This document shows, one piece after another, positions 44,346 to 55,950 of a stretch of DNA of 64,000 bases. Source of the stretch: Symsagittifera roscoffensis. Lineage: Eukaryota > Xenacoelomorpha > Acoela > Convolutidae. A program made the translations under genes and the position numbers. The DNA is taken from positions 48,393,129-48,457,128 of the forward strand of contig NC_087066.1 of the NCBI RefSeq assembly GCF_963678635.1. Reading direction: 5' to 3'. How positions within the stretch are numbered: the stretch's first letter is position 1; each line of letters begins with the position of its first letter. The notes under the pieces were generated by a model. It saw only the letters and a program-made list of their open reading frames with translations, was not told where the DNA came from and searched no databases.

Positions 44346-46513
44346 TTTCGATTTCGTATTTATGTAGTGTTTTTTGTTGATTATCTTCACAATCCTAAAG
44401 TGTAACGAGGAGGTCGTGTGGTCCTGTTTGTGGGGAAGGGTTTGGATGAGGTATGGTTTCTAGAAGTCCAGGAAGAATAATGTTTTCGATTAGAAAAACT
44501 ATTAAAAGATACATGTGTATGATAATTTTGAAAAGCGATTATAGAATGTTACATACCCTATTGTCTTTTTTGTGTATCTAGGTGGAGATAGGGGTAATGA
44601 ATGATGTATTAAATTGTTTAATTATAGTGTTAAGGATTTGACCATTTTGTTTTTTTTATGGCCTTGAGATTATCGCGACTATATTGTAGTCTGTTTAGTG
44701 CCCAATTATGGATTCGATTGCTATCGAGGTGTTGGGCAAAAAGGGGGAGGGGTGCTACAAAAGAGTCCCAATCTAAGCGTAAGTTTGTAATAGTACCTTG
44801 TAGTTTACGATATCTGTCGTCTGGTTGACTTGGAAAACATTCGTAGGGAAGGTAGATGATGGTATTTCAGCCATGATTGAAGGCGTTGATGGAAGTCACA
44901 GAATTTCTGGCAATGATAAACAGGATGAAGATGAAATGTCTTTTGGATCATAAACTAAGATTGGTTCAACTTGAGAAAATGTGTGTGTCATCCAATGTGG
45001 ACGCCGTTGTGATGAAGTAGGGGTGTTAATTTAAATTTTTTAAATAAATTTTTCAGAAGTAGCTGTTGAGCCTAAATAATGTGATGGAGTATTTGGAGTG
45101 TTTTGATGGGAAAAAAAGGGCTTTGTTTTGTTTTACTAGAAGGATCTAAAAGGGTCTGTTAAGAGGGTATGTTAAATTGAAATCTTGGTGTTGTAAGGTT
45201 TCGTTTTTGTCGGTGGTGAATAAATTGTCTATCTAATTCAGCTGTTAAGTTTTGGTTTTGGCTTAGATGTCTGGTTCTGTCAAATTCTTGCTAGAGTGAC
45301 GGGTAAATGGTATATGTTGGTTCGTATTGTGGTTCACGTAGGGGTGCTTGGCGAATGGCTGGTGTTGATGGTTCGGATAGTGATGCGTGTCGTTCTTCAA
45401 ATGCAAATGAGTTTTCTATAAATGAGATGCATATTGATGATTGGAGTTGAATTGTTTGGCTCGATGTCGGTGTTGTCGAGGGTCTTGGGATGTAGTGGTT
45501 GGTGAGGATTCTTTCATGGGGTTTGGATTAGCAGTGTTAAAATTTTTATTTGTTTATTTTTTTTAAATCTACGTTTTTTATAGTATTTTTTTGCAAAAAT
45601 ATTTTGCAAAAGAATGATATTAGTGTTCTATAATTACTCAGAGGGCTTCTGAAATTCTACTTTCTTCAATATTTCAGATAGTGGAATAAGAGTTTTGTAT
45701 TTTTTTCATGGTTGATTTCTAAGGCGAGATGATTGGCGTTACTTGTGATTTTTCTTTGATTTCGGGTATTAGGATTTTTTCTTGTAGTTTACGATTCAGT
45801 CTTTGTTTTTGAACTATTTGTTTTTGAGGATTCTCTGATAATTCTTTTTTGTGTAATATCCGCTGATTGTGGTAGATGATCGGAGTTCGTTGTTTTCTGT
45901 TGTGCGTCATTTTCTGTGACTTTGTCATTGATGTGTAGTCCTGTGAAGGAGTATAATTGTGTTAAACCGCAAAGGGCGTTCGCCTTCGGTTAGTATACTA
46001 AAAGATTATTTCCTTGTTGTATTATTGATTTTTTTTGTGATCTTTAAGTTTCAAAACAAATTTGGAAACGTGTTAACTTATTTTCCATATCGTCTGTTTT
46101 TATATATTTCTGTCGATTTGATCTGATTGAGAATTTTTTTGAGACTGAGTGTTTTGTCTTTGTAAAAATTTCTTTGCTATATATTGATGCCTCCCCCTAT
46201 GTTTTTATCTCGGCCTAAAATCCACTCTGTATGGGTTCCAAAAGCTGATTTTAAAGTTTGTGGATGGTGAAAATGATCTTCGTCATGAGTAAGAATTGGT
46301 TATAACAAACTGGGTCTTTCTTGGGTTGACAGTAACCTTGTGCGTGTTTTGAGGATTTGCTGTGAACATTATCGGCTTACGTCTAAGTGTTGTTGTTGTT
46401 TGAGCATTATATGCTATGGGAATAATTTTACGTCTGTTGACCTTTCGGTGTTATATTTATTATTTACGTTTATAATACATCGAAGGTACTCTTGAACTGA
46501 ACGGTTCATGCCT

Positions 46514-47029
46514 TCAACTAGTCCATTTGTTCAGGGCGGCAGGGGATGATTTAGGCTTGTGTTTGATATCATAGAGGTGACATAGTGTTATGTTTATGTT
46601 AAAAACTGTTCCATTGTCTGTGACAAGGATTTCCGGTAATCCAAATTTTACGATCCATTGTTCGTAAAGTGTTGTATAAGCGTAATAAATGATGCAGTTA
46701 GGTACAAGTTTGAATGCTAAATGTGTGTATATAGTGTGCAAATGTAACTACTTTTACGTTTTTGTTTGAAATTATTTCTGCGGGGGGTGATATAGGGACT
46801 TTGGTATCAAATGAGAATCTGAGGTTAAAATAAAACTTTGTCCTTTACAATCTTGTTTTTCCGCTATTTGCTTTTGTTGGAAGATAAAAATTTTGAGTGA
46901 AAATTGAATATAATTTTTTTCTGATCCTGCATGTCCTATTGTATGCAAGGATTGTGAAATAGAAATTGCAAACAAAGTTAGGCTAAGTATGAGAAAAAGT
47001 ACTTTTGTTTCAAGAAAATGATGTTTCAA
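46514..47029 (-). pseudogene. Ty3/gypsy-type integrase, copy A2
   Basis: Frame 47029-46772 has S-L-H-T-I-G-H-A-G (zinc-binding H-H) and a disturbed C-x-x-Q; frame 46741-46514 has E-Q-W-I-V-K-F-G-L-P-E-I and L-V-T-D-N-G-T-V-F with the second catalytic Asp, then K-S-S-P-A-A-L-N-K. Stops separate the frames. Confidence 0.75.
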
Positions 47030-47454
47030 AAGGTCGCAGTTTTTGTTTATTGTCGTTTTAATAAACTTCCGGAAGTAACGAAGTAAGGTTTTATTTCCTT
47101 CTATCGCGTTTTACTGATATTGTTTCATATTTGTGCCGAGATTTATGTTGTCGAATGACAGGGTCAAAATTTCTGTGTTTTTTTATTAACGGAAGTGTCA
47201 TTGTTTGTGTGTTTGGGGGAAAGATTTTGAATTTCACTTTTTGAGAGAGATATGTTATTCAAGGGGTCTTGTTTAGTAAGTATAATAATGATTGTATATT
47301 TTTGGTTCAAATCGGGGGGGGGGTGGCTGGCTAGTTTATGGTTTTGTTAGACTTTCTTTTTTTTTATTCATGATGGGTATGGTATTGGTTGAAAATTTTT
47401 TTTCTAACAAATCTACTACATAGTGGTTCTTTTTTGGCAATCCAGATATAATGG

Positions 47455-47545
47455 GAAATATTCTAAGATATTCTAAGGAAATATTCTAAGATATCTTAGA
47501 ATTTTCTAAAATATTCTAAGATATAAATATTCTAAAACATTCTAG
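47455..47545. repeat. AT-palindromic 'atattctaagat' cluster in A2
   Basis: About 90 bp of overlapping 'atattctaaga', 'tcttagaat' and 'attctaaaat' words, replacing the RNase H to connection sequence present at 41340-41560 in A1. The same cluster is at 50905-50998 in A3. Confidence 0.7.
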
Positions 47546-47630
47546 GGGAAATACTAGGTTTTTGATCTGTCAAAAAAACTGTTGAATGTTTTGATCCAAC
47601 TCAAGTGTTGTTCAGGTATATATTTTGGCT

Positions 47631-50600
47631 ATTACGATGTGGTGACTGAGAATTTATTCTTGATCTGTTCTGATAACTCTTGTTTCTTTTTCTAGAATTA
47701 TCATGGGAACTATTATTATAACTACTATAGTATGGTCTCATGTTAGACTACTTTTGTGGGCTGTTATTTGAGTAATTTTGATAATTTGAAGAGTTTCGAT
47801 TTCGTATTTATGTAGTGTTTTTTGTTGATTATCTTCACAATCCTAAAGTGTAACGAGGAGGTCGTGTGGTCCTGTTTGTGGGGAAGGGTTTGGATGAGGT
47901 ATGGTTTCTAGAAGTCCAGGAAGAATAATGTTTTCGATTAGAAAAACTATTAAAAGATACATGTGTATGATAATTTTGAAAAGCGATTATAGAATGTTAC
48001 ATACCCTATTGTCTTTTTTGTGTATCTAGGTGGAGATAGGGGTAATGAATGATGTATTAAATTGTTTAATTATAGTGTTAAGGATTTGACCATTTTGTTT
48101 TTTTTATGGCCTTGAGATTATCGCGACTATATTGTAGTCTGTTTAGTGCCCAATTATGGATTCGATTGCTATCGAGGTGTTGGGCAAAAAGGGGGAGGGG
48201 TGCTACAAAAGAGTCCCAATCTAAGCGTAAGTTTGTAATAGTACCTTGTAGTTTACGATATCTGTCGTCTGGTTGACTTGGAAAACATTCGTAGGGAAGG
48301 TAGATGATGGTATTTCAGCCATGATTGAAGGCGTTGATGGAAGTCACAGAATTTCTGGCAATGATAAACAGGATGAAGATGAAATGTCTTTTGGATCATA
48401 AACTAAGATTGGTTCAACTTGAGAAAATGTGTGTGTCATCCAATGTGGACGCCGTTGTGATGAAGTAGGGGTGTTAATTTAAATTTTTTAAATAAATTTT
48501 TCAGAAGTAGCTGTTGAGCCTAAATAATGTGATGGAGTATTTGGAGTGTTTTGATGGGAAAAAAAGGGCTTTGTTTTGTTTTACTAGAAGGATCTAAAAG
48601 GGTCTGTTAAGAGGGTATGTTAAATTGAAATCTTGGTGTTGTAAGGTTTCGTTTTTGTCGGTGGTGAATAAATTGTCTATCTAATTCAGCTGTTAAGTTT
48701 TGGTTTTGGCTTAGATGTCTGGTTCTGTCAAATTCTTGCTAGAGTGACGGGTAAATGGTATATGTTGGTTCGTATTGTGGTTCACGTAGGGGTGCTTGGC
48801 GAATGGCTGGTGTTGATGGTTCGGATAGTGATGCGTGTCGTTCTTCAAATGCAAATGAGTTTTCTATAAATGAGATGCATATTGATGATTGGAGTTGAAT
48901 TGTTTGGCTCGATGTCGGTGTTGTCGAGGGTCTTGGGATGTAGTGGTTGGTGAGGATTCTTTCATGGGGTTTGGATTAGCAGTGTTAAAATTTTTATTTG
49001 TTTATTTTTTTTAAATCTACGTTTTTTATAGTATTTTTTTGCAAAAATATTTTGCAAAAGAATGATATTAGTGTTCTATAATTACTCAGAGGGCTTCTGA
49101 AATTCTACTTTCTTCAATATTTCAGATAGTGGAATAAGAGTTTTGTATTTTTTTCATGGTTGATTTCTAAGGCGAGATGATTGGCGTTACTTGTGATTTT
49201 TCTTTGATTTCGGGTATTAGGATTTTTTCTTGTAGTTTACGATTCAGTCTTTGTTTTTGAACTATTTGTTTTTGAGGATTCTCTGATAATTCTTTTTTGT
49301 GTAATATCCGCTGATTGTGGTAGATGATCGGAGTTCGTTGTTTTCTGTTGTGCGTCATTTTCTGTGACTTTGTCATTGATGTGTAGTCCTGTGAAGGAGT
49401 ATAATTGTGTTAAACCGCAAAGGGCGTTCGCCTTCGGTTAGTATACTAAAAGATTATTTCCTTGTTGTATTATTGATTTTTTTTGTGATCTTTAAGTTTC
49501 AAAACAAATTTGGAAACGTGTTAACTTATTTTCCATATCGTCTGTTTTTATATATTTCTGTCGATTTGATCTGATTGAGAATTTTTTTGAGACTGAGTGT
49601 TTTGTCTTTGTAAAAATTTCTTTGCTATATATTGATGCCTCCCCCTATGTTTTTATCTCGGCCTAAAATCCACTCTGTATGGGTTCCAAAAGCTGATTTT
49701 AAAGTTTGTGGATGGTGAAAATGATCTTCGTCATGAGTAAGAATTGGTTATAACAAACTGGGTCTTTCTTGGGTTGACAGTAACCTTGTGCGTGTTTTGA
49801 GGATTTGCTGTGAACATTATCGGCTTACGTCTAAGTGTTGTTGTTGTTTGAGCATTATATGCTATGGGAATAATTTTACGTCTGTTGACCTTTCGGTGTT
49901 ATATTTATTATTTACGTTTATAATACATCGAAGGTACTCTTGAACTGAACGGTTCATGCCTTCAACTAGTCCATTTGTTCAGGGCGGCAGGGGATGATTT
50001 AGGCTTGTGTTTGATATCATAGAGGTGACATAGTGTTATGTTTATGTTAAAAACTGTTCCATTGTCTGTGACAAGGATTTCCGGTAATCCAAATTTTACG
50101 ATCCATTGTTCGTAAAGTGTTGTATAAGCGTAATAAATGATGCAGTTAGGTACAAGTTTGAATGCTAAATGTGTGTATATAGTGTGCAAATGTAACTACT
50201 TTTACGTTTTTGTTTGAAATTCTTTCTGCGGGGGGTGATATAGGGACTTTGGTATCAAATGAGAATCTGAGGTTAAAATAAAACTTTGTCCTTTACAATC
50301 TTGTTTTTCCGCTATTTGCTTTTGTTGGAAGATAAAAATTTTGAGTGAAAATTGAATATAATTTTTTTCTGATCCTGCATGTCCTATTGTATGCAAGGAT
50401 TGTGAAATAGAAATTGCAAACAAAGTTAGGCTAAGTATGAGAAAAAGTACTTTTGTTTCAAGAAAATTATGTTTCAAAAGGTCGCAGTTTTTGTTTATTG
50501 TCGTTTTAATAAACTTCCGGAAGTAACGAAGTAAGGTTTTATTTCCTTCTATCGCGTTTTACTGATATTGTTTCATATTTGTGCCGAGATTTATGTTGTC

Positions 50601-51078
50601 GAATGACAGGGTCAAAATTTCTGTGTTTTTTTATTAACGGAAGTGTCATTGTTTGTGTGTTTGGGGGAAAGATTTTGAATTTCACTTTTTGAGAGAGATA
50701 TGTTATTCAAGGGGTCTTGTTTAGTAAGTATAATAATGATTGTATATTTTTGGTTCAAATCGGGGGGGGGGGTGGCTGGCTATTTTATGGTTTTGTTAGA
50801 CTTTCTTTTTTTTATTCATGATGGGTATGGTATTGGTTGAAAATTTTTTTTCTAACAAATCTACTACATAGTGGTTCTTTTTTGGCAATCCAGATATAAT
50901 GGGAAATATTCTAAGATATTCTAAGGAAATATTCTAAGATATCTTAGAATTTTCTAAAATATTCTAAGATATAAATATTCTAAAACATTCTAGGGGAAAT
51001 ACTAGGTTTTTGATCTGTCAAAAAAACTGTTGAATGTTTTGATCCAACTCAAGTGTTGTTCAGGTATATATTATGGCT
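47631..51078 (-). repeat. 3448-bp tandem duplication, copy A3
   Basis: Second copy of the 3448-bp unit. Its high-coordinate end continues smoothly ('tatattatggctgtacaatc') into RNase H and reverse transcriptase as in copy A1/B1. A3 therefore holds the ancestral junction and A2 the novel one. Confidence 0.93.
49962..50477 (-). pseudogene. Ty3/gypsy-type integrase, copy A3
   Basis: Same frames and motifs as A2: frame 50477-50202 with S-L-H-T-I-G-H-A-G, and frame 50189-49962 with L-V-T-D-N-G-T-V-F. The upper frame is slightly longer here because of one base change near 50218. Confidence 0.75.
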
Positions 51079-52199
51079 GTACAATCTCTCATAAGTGTGG
51101 AGAGTTTAAGTTCTGTCTGTGATGTCTTAAATTTGCGGATATGAGGTTCAATTTATTTGTACTTTTATGTGATTGTAGAAGTGCTGCGCCACTTCCAAAG
51201 TTGGAAGCATCGCACATAGCGAACAATGCTTGGGCTGGATCTGGGATTGTGTTTGATATTTGATCTGTTAGAAGAGTTTTTTTTCATCGAAGCGATTTTG
51301 ATGTTCTAGTGTACATTCAAAATATTTTGCTGTCGGAGAATATTGTAAAATGGTCTGAAAAATAGCTGCATTTTGTAAACGTATTTACTTAAGAAGTTTA
51401 GCATTCCAATAAACTCTAGGATTTTAATTTATTTGATGGTGGTTGGAGTTTCATTATTGCATCTATTCGTGATTTTAAAGAAATAATTGTGGTGGCTTCA
51501 ATAATGTGTCCAAAAGCTTGCGAATATCGATAAAATGTGATTTATCTGTGATTGTTTTCATGTTTTGTTTCAACAATATTTGGTGGTGTTTGTCTGATAC
51601 TTTAAATATTTATTGTTGTGATTGTGTCTGAGTGAAAATATTGTCTAAACAGGTAATTAGTTTTTGCTAAGAATTAGTGGTTTGAAAATTCTACTCATAA
51701 AGCTGCTGGTCCTATGGATATACCATAGAAAAGTCTAATAAATTCATATGGCTGATTTCCAATTACAAATTGGGTTAGTTGATGTGATTGCTCATCTAAT
51801 GGCCTTTGATTATATGCGCTATTCATATCAGCAAAGATATAGTATTGTACGTTTTTTTTGTAAGTATTACTTGTATCGTTTTATGGGCCAGTTGCATTTC
51901 GTTTCATCGATTAGATAGTTTGAATATCATGCGTCTAGAACGATTTAAAACGATTCTCCTTTAGCGAGAAAGTTTACGGAATTGATGAATATGTTTCCTT
52001 TGGTTTGTTGTTTTTTGTTTGCGTGTGAGGTAAGTTCACGCTGTTCGAGAACATCTAAAAGCCATTTACTTTGTCTTGTAAATGTATTGGTACTGTACTT
52101 GCGCGTTTTTTTGGTAGCTGCGTTGAGTTTGAGTTGAAGATGTACTGTTAAGTGCATTTTTCCAACACTAATTTTGATGTGGCATAAACCCTGGGACAT
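51079..52199 (-). pseudogene. RNase H and reverse transcriptase region, copy B2
   Basis: Homologous to 41655-42850. The palm motif A-D-M-N-S-A-Y-N-Q-R-P-L-D-E-Q lies at about 51845-51780 and the following Y-G-L-S-I-G-P-A-A block near 51720. Frame 52199-51945 is the N-terminal part. The thumb is at about 51410-51360. Interrupted by stops. Confidence 0.75.
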
Positions 52200-53099
52200 T
52201 TTGTTTAAAAATCTGCTAGCTGTTCAAACTGCTGATTAATTTGGGAATGTTCAAAATTGAACACTGTTTAAAGTTGTTGTGTTCCTTTATGTAATTGGAA
52301 ACTTGGCCTGTTGCTTTAAAATAACGGGTTTTTTGTGAAATAATCCGAGTTGCCATTTGAATTATTAATGATATTAATAAAGGATAATTCTTCATTAAGA
52401 ATTAATGATTTACAAATATCTAGTTGTTTTGAAGTAGTGTTTACTCTGAATGATCTGTCCTGTGTAGGGTGAAAGGTTGCATTTGTTTTGCAATATCCTA
52501 AGTGTTCTTAGAGCAGTGTAGTTTTGTATGGTGATTTATTGTGTACATAAAGTTCTATTATATCTGAGTTTGTATCTTTAGCGTATTTCATAGATGAGAT
52601 CGTTCCTCTACAGATTTTATGAATTGGTTTAAATTCAAGATCACGCATGTGTAGATTTTGTTAATTTTGATAAGTGTTATAAGGATGTACTTGATTGATA
52701 GAAAAGTCAATTATTTGTCCTGTTGGTGCTTTCAGATGTTTTCTTTGCTGATTATATATACGGTAAAACATTGAAAAAATGGGGGTTTCTTCTTTAATCT
52801 TTGGGAATATGTTAGGGATGCATTACTAATTTTTTTATTTTGTCTTTGATTTGCAATTTACTGTTTAAGATGTTTATAGTTGGGATATATTCAGTAAAAA
52901 ATGGGGTTTCAACTATAATGGGTTTAATGTCTGTTATATGAAATTTTTGTTTGTAGGGTTTTTGTTGAAAATTATTTTGTTCCAATTTCGAGTTGAGATT
53001 AGGAACAATTTAAATTACCATAGTTTGCTAAACTTAAGTCTTGCGCAGAGCCAGGCTTACTTGCGGTTTTTGAAGGAGAAAATAGATTTTGAATTTCAA

Positions 53100-53713
53100 G
53101 TAGGGATGTTGATAATGTTTGATTCTGCGCCAGAATCCATTTAAAGCTCTATTTCAAGATCTCATGATTGAAAGTTTTTGTTTTTGCGGGCTCTCTAAAA
53201 GAAGTGGTTTGTCCGAATTTTATCTTTTATAAGATTTTCTGGTAATATTTTATTTGTTGTGTTCTGGTATATATTGTTCATATTTAAGTTGGTTTCAATT
53301 AAATGTGGAGTGTAATTTATTGTGTCTTGATTGTTATCTGGTTGTTGAGGATTGGAACTGATAATTTCATATAGGTAATAATTCGATTCAATTGGTGTTT
53401 CATATTCAAGCTCTATTTTAAGGTTATCAATAATAAGTGTGTTTTCTGTGTCATTTTTGTCATCTGTGGTTTCGCAGTGTGTGTGATTTAACAGTAGTTT
53501 TGAAGTTTCCGTACTGTCGTTACCTGAAGGGCCTGAAATTGTTTCTTTTGTGAGTTTTACTTGATTGATAAGTTTGTCTATGATGCTCCGGTGTACAATT
53601 TCTGTTGTTTTGATTTTGCGTTTTTGAATGATGAGAATTATTCCGATGTGGTGACTGAGAATATGTGCTTGATCTGATTTGATTGTTCTTGTTTCTTTTT
53701 CTAGAATTATCAT
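53100..53713 (-). pseudogene. gag-protease linker and protease motif, copy B2
   Basis: At 53121-53140 the minus strand reads M-D-S-G-A-E-S-N-I-I, the protease active-site motif. The 172-codon frame 53713-53195 just upstream is Asn/Thr/Ser-rich with no recognised fold and is probably the C-terminal gag and linker region. Confidence 0.6.
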
Positions 53714-55174
53714 GGGAACTATTATTATAACTATTATAATATGGTCTATTGTTAGACTAGTTTTGTTGTCTGTGATTTGAGTAGATTGTTTATTTGATTA
53801 GTTTCGGTTTCGTTTATTTGAAGAGTTCCTTGAATGGTCATTGGAAAAGTAGATTTGAATACGAATGGTTTCTACTATAGTTTGAGTAGTTACTTCTAAT
53901 TGAGTTTAATCTAGAGTGGTTTTGTACTGATTATTTTGATTATTTGATCTGCTATTTCTATTTTGAGAATTTCGTAGATCTGGTGATCTTCGCGAAAACT
54001 AGTTTGACAGAGGGATTGTAATCTGTTATTGCTATGGCTATTGGTGAATAGTTTTCCTAGCTATTGTTACTTTGAATAAATTTATTTGGTAAACTTTGAT
54101 TTTTTTTATTGTAATGGTAAAAAGGTTTGCTTGGTTCTCTGTGTTTTGGTGGTCTACTTAATTTGTCTTGTTGTTTTTGTCTGCATTCAGCAATGCTATG
54201 CCCATATCTGCGACAATAACTACATCATTTTTTGAATGAAGTTTTGCCTTTGAAATTTGGATTTTTTTCATAGATGTTAAAATATTGAGTATTTTTTCTG
54301 CTAGTTCATTATCAGAGTCTTGGATATTATTAATATGTGAAGTTGTTGTTTGAACGGTTTTTACATATTTTTGTTTCAAAATTTCTGTTTCTTCCTCTTT
54401 CATTGTAATTTCGGCTTGTTCTAGTTTATCTACTAATTTTCGAAAACTTATCTTGAGGTCCCGGATTGATGATGGTTGTGATGCTCTCTTTTTGTTGCAA
54501 TTTTGCGTAATTAGGGTGTTAGTGTCAACAGAAAAAATTTGGTCATTTTCTTGTTTTTGTAATCATGTATATTAAGAGAAAAAGCTTTTCGTACTAGGGT
54601 TTCAATTCTTACTGCGAGTTGTTTTATCGTTTCGTTTGGAAGTCTGCGAATTTCGTTGCATAAAACTCTTTGATGTTGCTTGTTTCTTTCAGAGTCGAAC
54701 ATTTTTGAGAACTCTTGTATGAATCGTTTCCAACCAGATTTAAGCTTTATAGGTATAAATGGAAACAATTTTTGAGCTGAGCCGTCAATTGGGTTTTGAA
54801 CTAATACATTACGCCCATGTAGCCAATTTTGTGGTTGAAGTGGTGTATATATTGGTTCTGGACGTATGTTTTAATTAAATTAGCTGTAACTGCATTAGGT
54901 AGTCCTCTACTGAATATTCAGGGTCTGTTGCTGTGAACACCATGAGTGGTTTATCAGATTTGATAGATGATCCACCCAGAAAATACGGATTCATTATCGT
55001 TTGAAGTGCTTCTGCTCTGTTCGGTATTTGTGTAAAATTTGTAAGTTGAAGTTTTGTAATTTCTTGTTGTTGTAAATAATATGATGAACAAATTTGGTCT
55101 TGCACTGGGTTAGGTTGGTAACCTTGAGTGTTTATATGGTTTTTTGATTGCTTATTGTTATTTGGTTGTGCCAT
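53714..55174 (-). pseudogene. gag polyprotein of the gypsy-type element, with CCHC knuckle
   Basis: Three frames in order: 55174-54875 (ATG start, ending P-E-Y-S-V-E-D-Y-L), 54768-54511 (W-K-R-F-I-Q-E-F-S-K-M-F then E-T-I-K-Q-L-A-V-R-I-E-T-L, a retrotransposon gag capsid pattern) and 54403-54158. At 54182-54223, one frame off the last, C-x2-C-x4-H-x4-C is intact (C-S-Y-C-R-R-Y-G-H-S-I-A-E-C), the nucleocapsid zinc knuckle that binds element RNA. A frameshift just before the knuckle and stops between the frames inactivate the gene. This is the most complete gag in the window. Confidence 0.75.
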
Positions 55175-55465
55175 TTTTTGTCGTCGAGGAAGATGTTGTT
55201 CTGTTTTTCGTGTTTGTTCAAGTAGTTCAAGTAGGGCTCAAAATATCTGTTTGATGATTATCATCTGGTTGGTTAATTTTGTACCAATTGCTTTTTTGGG
55301 TTATTATTGTAATGGTGTTGGTTTTGGTTTAAGTAGTCTTCATCTTCAGAATAGTGTGGTTGACTTCTTGTAAATTATTTGTTTGTTGGAATTTTTTGTT
55401 GAAAAAGGGTTATTTTTGGTGCAATCTGTTAGAGTTTGTCGAACGTAAAAGCTCAGCCACAGTAA
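55175..55465. other. 5' flank of the gag region
   Basis: No LTR matching the 33.3 or 60 kb regions and no primer-binding site was recognised. The element's 5' end appears lost between gag and the GC-rich block at 55466. Confidence 0.45.
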
Positions 55466-55950
55466 AATTTACAAAACTGGGATGACGATGAAGATTCAGA
55501 TTCGAATTCGGACTATGAGCCACTACTACCGACAAAAACAATAGCGGATGAGACGGAGGCCGGTCCAAGTACCCGCGGTGCACTAATCACACCGAAACAA
55601 GTCACAGAGACGTCAACGGAGAGAACCTTGTCCGACAGAGAACGGCAAAGCACAGGGCGAGAGGTTAGAAACGAAGCGGAAATGATTGGGAAAGCGGAAA
55701 GTGTGCCCATTGTAGGCGAAGAGGGAGCGGTGGCGAGCGGAAAGGGTTCAAAGAAAAAGGCGGGACGGCCGAGGAAGCAGTGATTGGTTTCTTAATCCAG
55801 TCAGAATTCGCAATATTCGAATGGGACGGGGTCGAGAAAGGGCTCGTGGAAGCGTACGGTGGTGTCGAAATTGGGGGAGTAATGATTGATAGCATTTTCA
55901 AGGAGAAGCGAAAGAAGGGGGAAGGAGCGAGAGAACGGGACTCTAACTAA
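55466..55950 (+). pseudogene. GC-rich coding-like block with acidic stretch and AT-hook-like end
   Basis: A sharp island of about half G+C in AT-rich surroundings, rich in gcg, acg, cgg and gag codons. Frame 1 is open 55466-55783 (105 codons): W-D-D-D-E-D-S-D-S-N-S-D-Y near its start, a Thr/Ser/Glu/Arg-rich middle, then S-K-K-K-A-G-R-P-R-K-Q and TGA; G-R-P-R-K resembles an AT-hook core. Frame 2 is open 55669-55950: C-A-H-C-R-R-R, I-G-F-L-I-Q-S-E-F-A-I-F-E-W-D-G-V, a K/R/E-rich end, TAA, then eight A. The two overlap by 115 bp, so a frameshift could join them. No start codon upstream. Possibly an exon, a processed copy, or a transposon protein; not recognised. Confidence 0.5.

Larger units (their letters stand above)
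44183..47630 (-). repeat. 3448-bp tandem duplication, copy A2
   Basis: From 'attacgatgtggtgactgag' to 'aggtatatattttggct'. It is repeated at once at 47631-51078 with only a handful of differences noticed (46772 a/c, one base in 'agaaaatgatg/agaaaattatg', G-run length). It contains a gag tail, an env-region frame (45928-45719) and integrase. The two copies are a tandem, not independent insertions, because the junction joins RNase H sequence to gag sequence. Confidence 0.93.

Noticed and set aside
55513-55901. Minus-strand Ser/Pro-rich frames opposite the GC-rich block
   Set aside because: The plus strand has the acidic run, basic AT-hook-like end and more balanced composition; the minus frames look like its complement.
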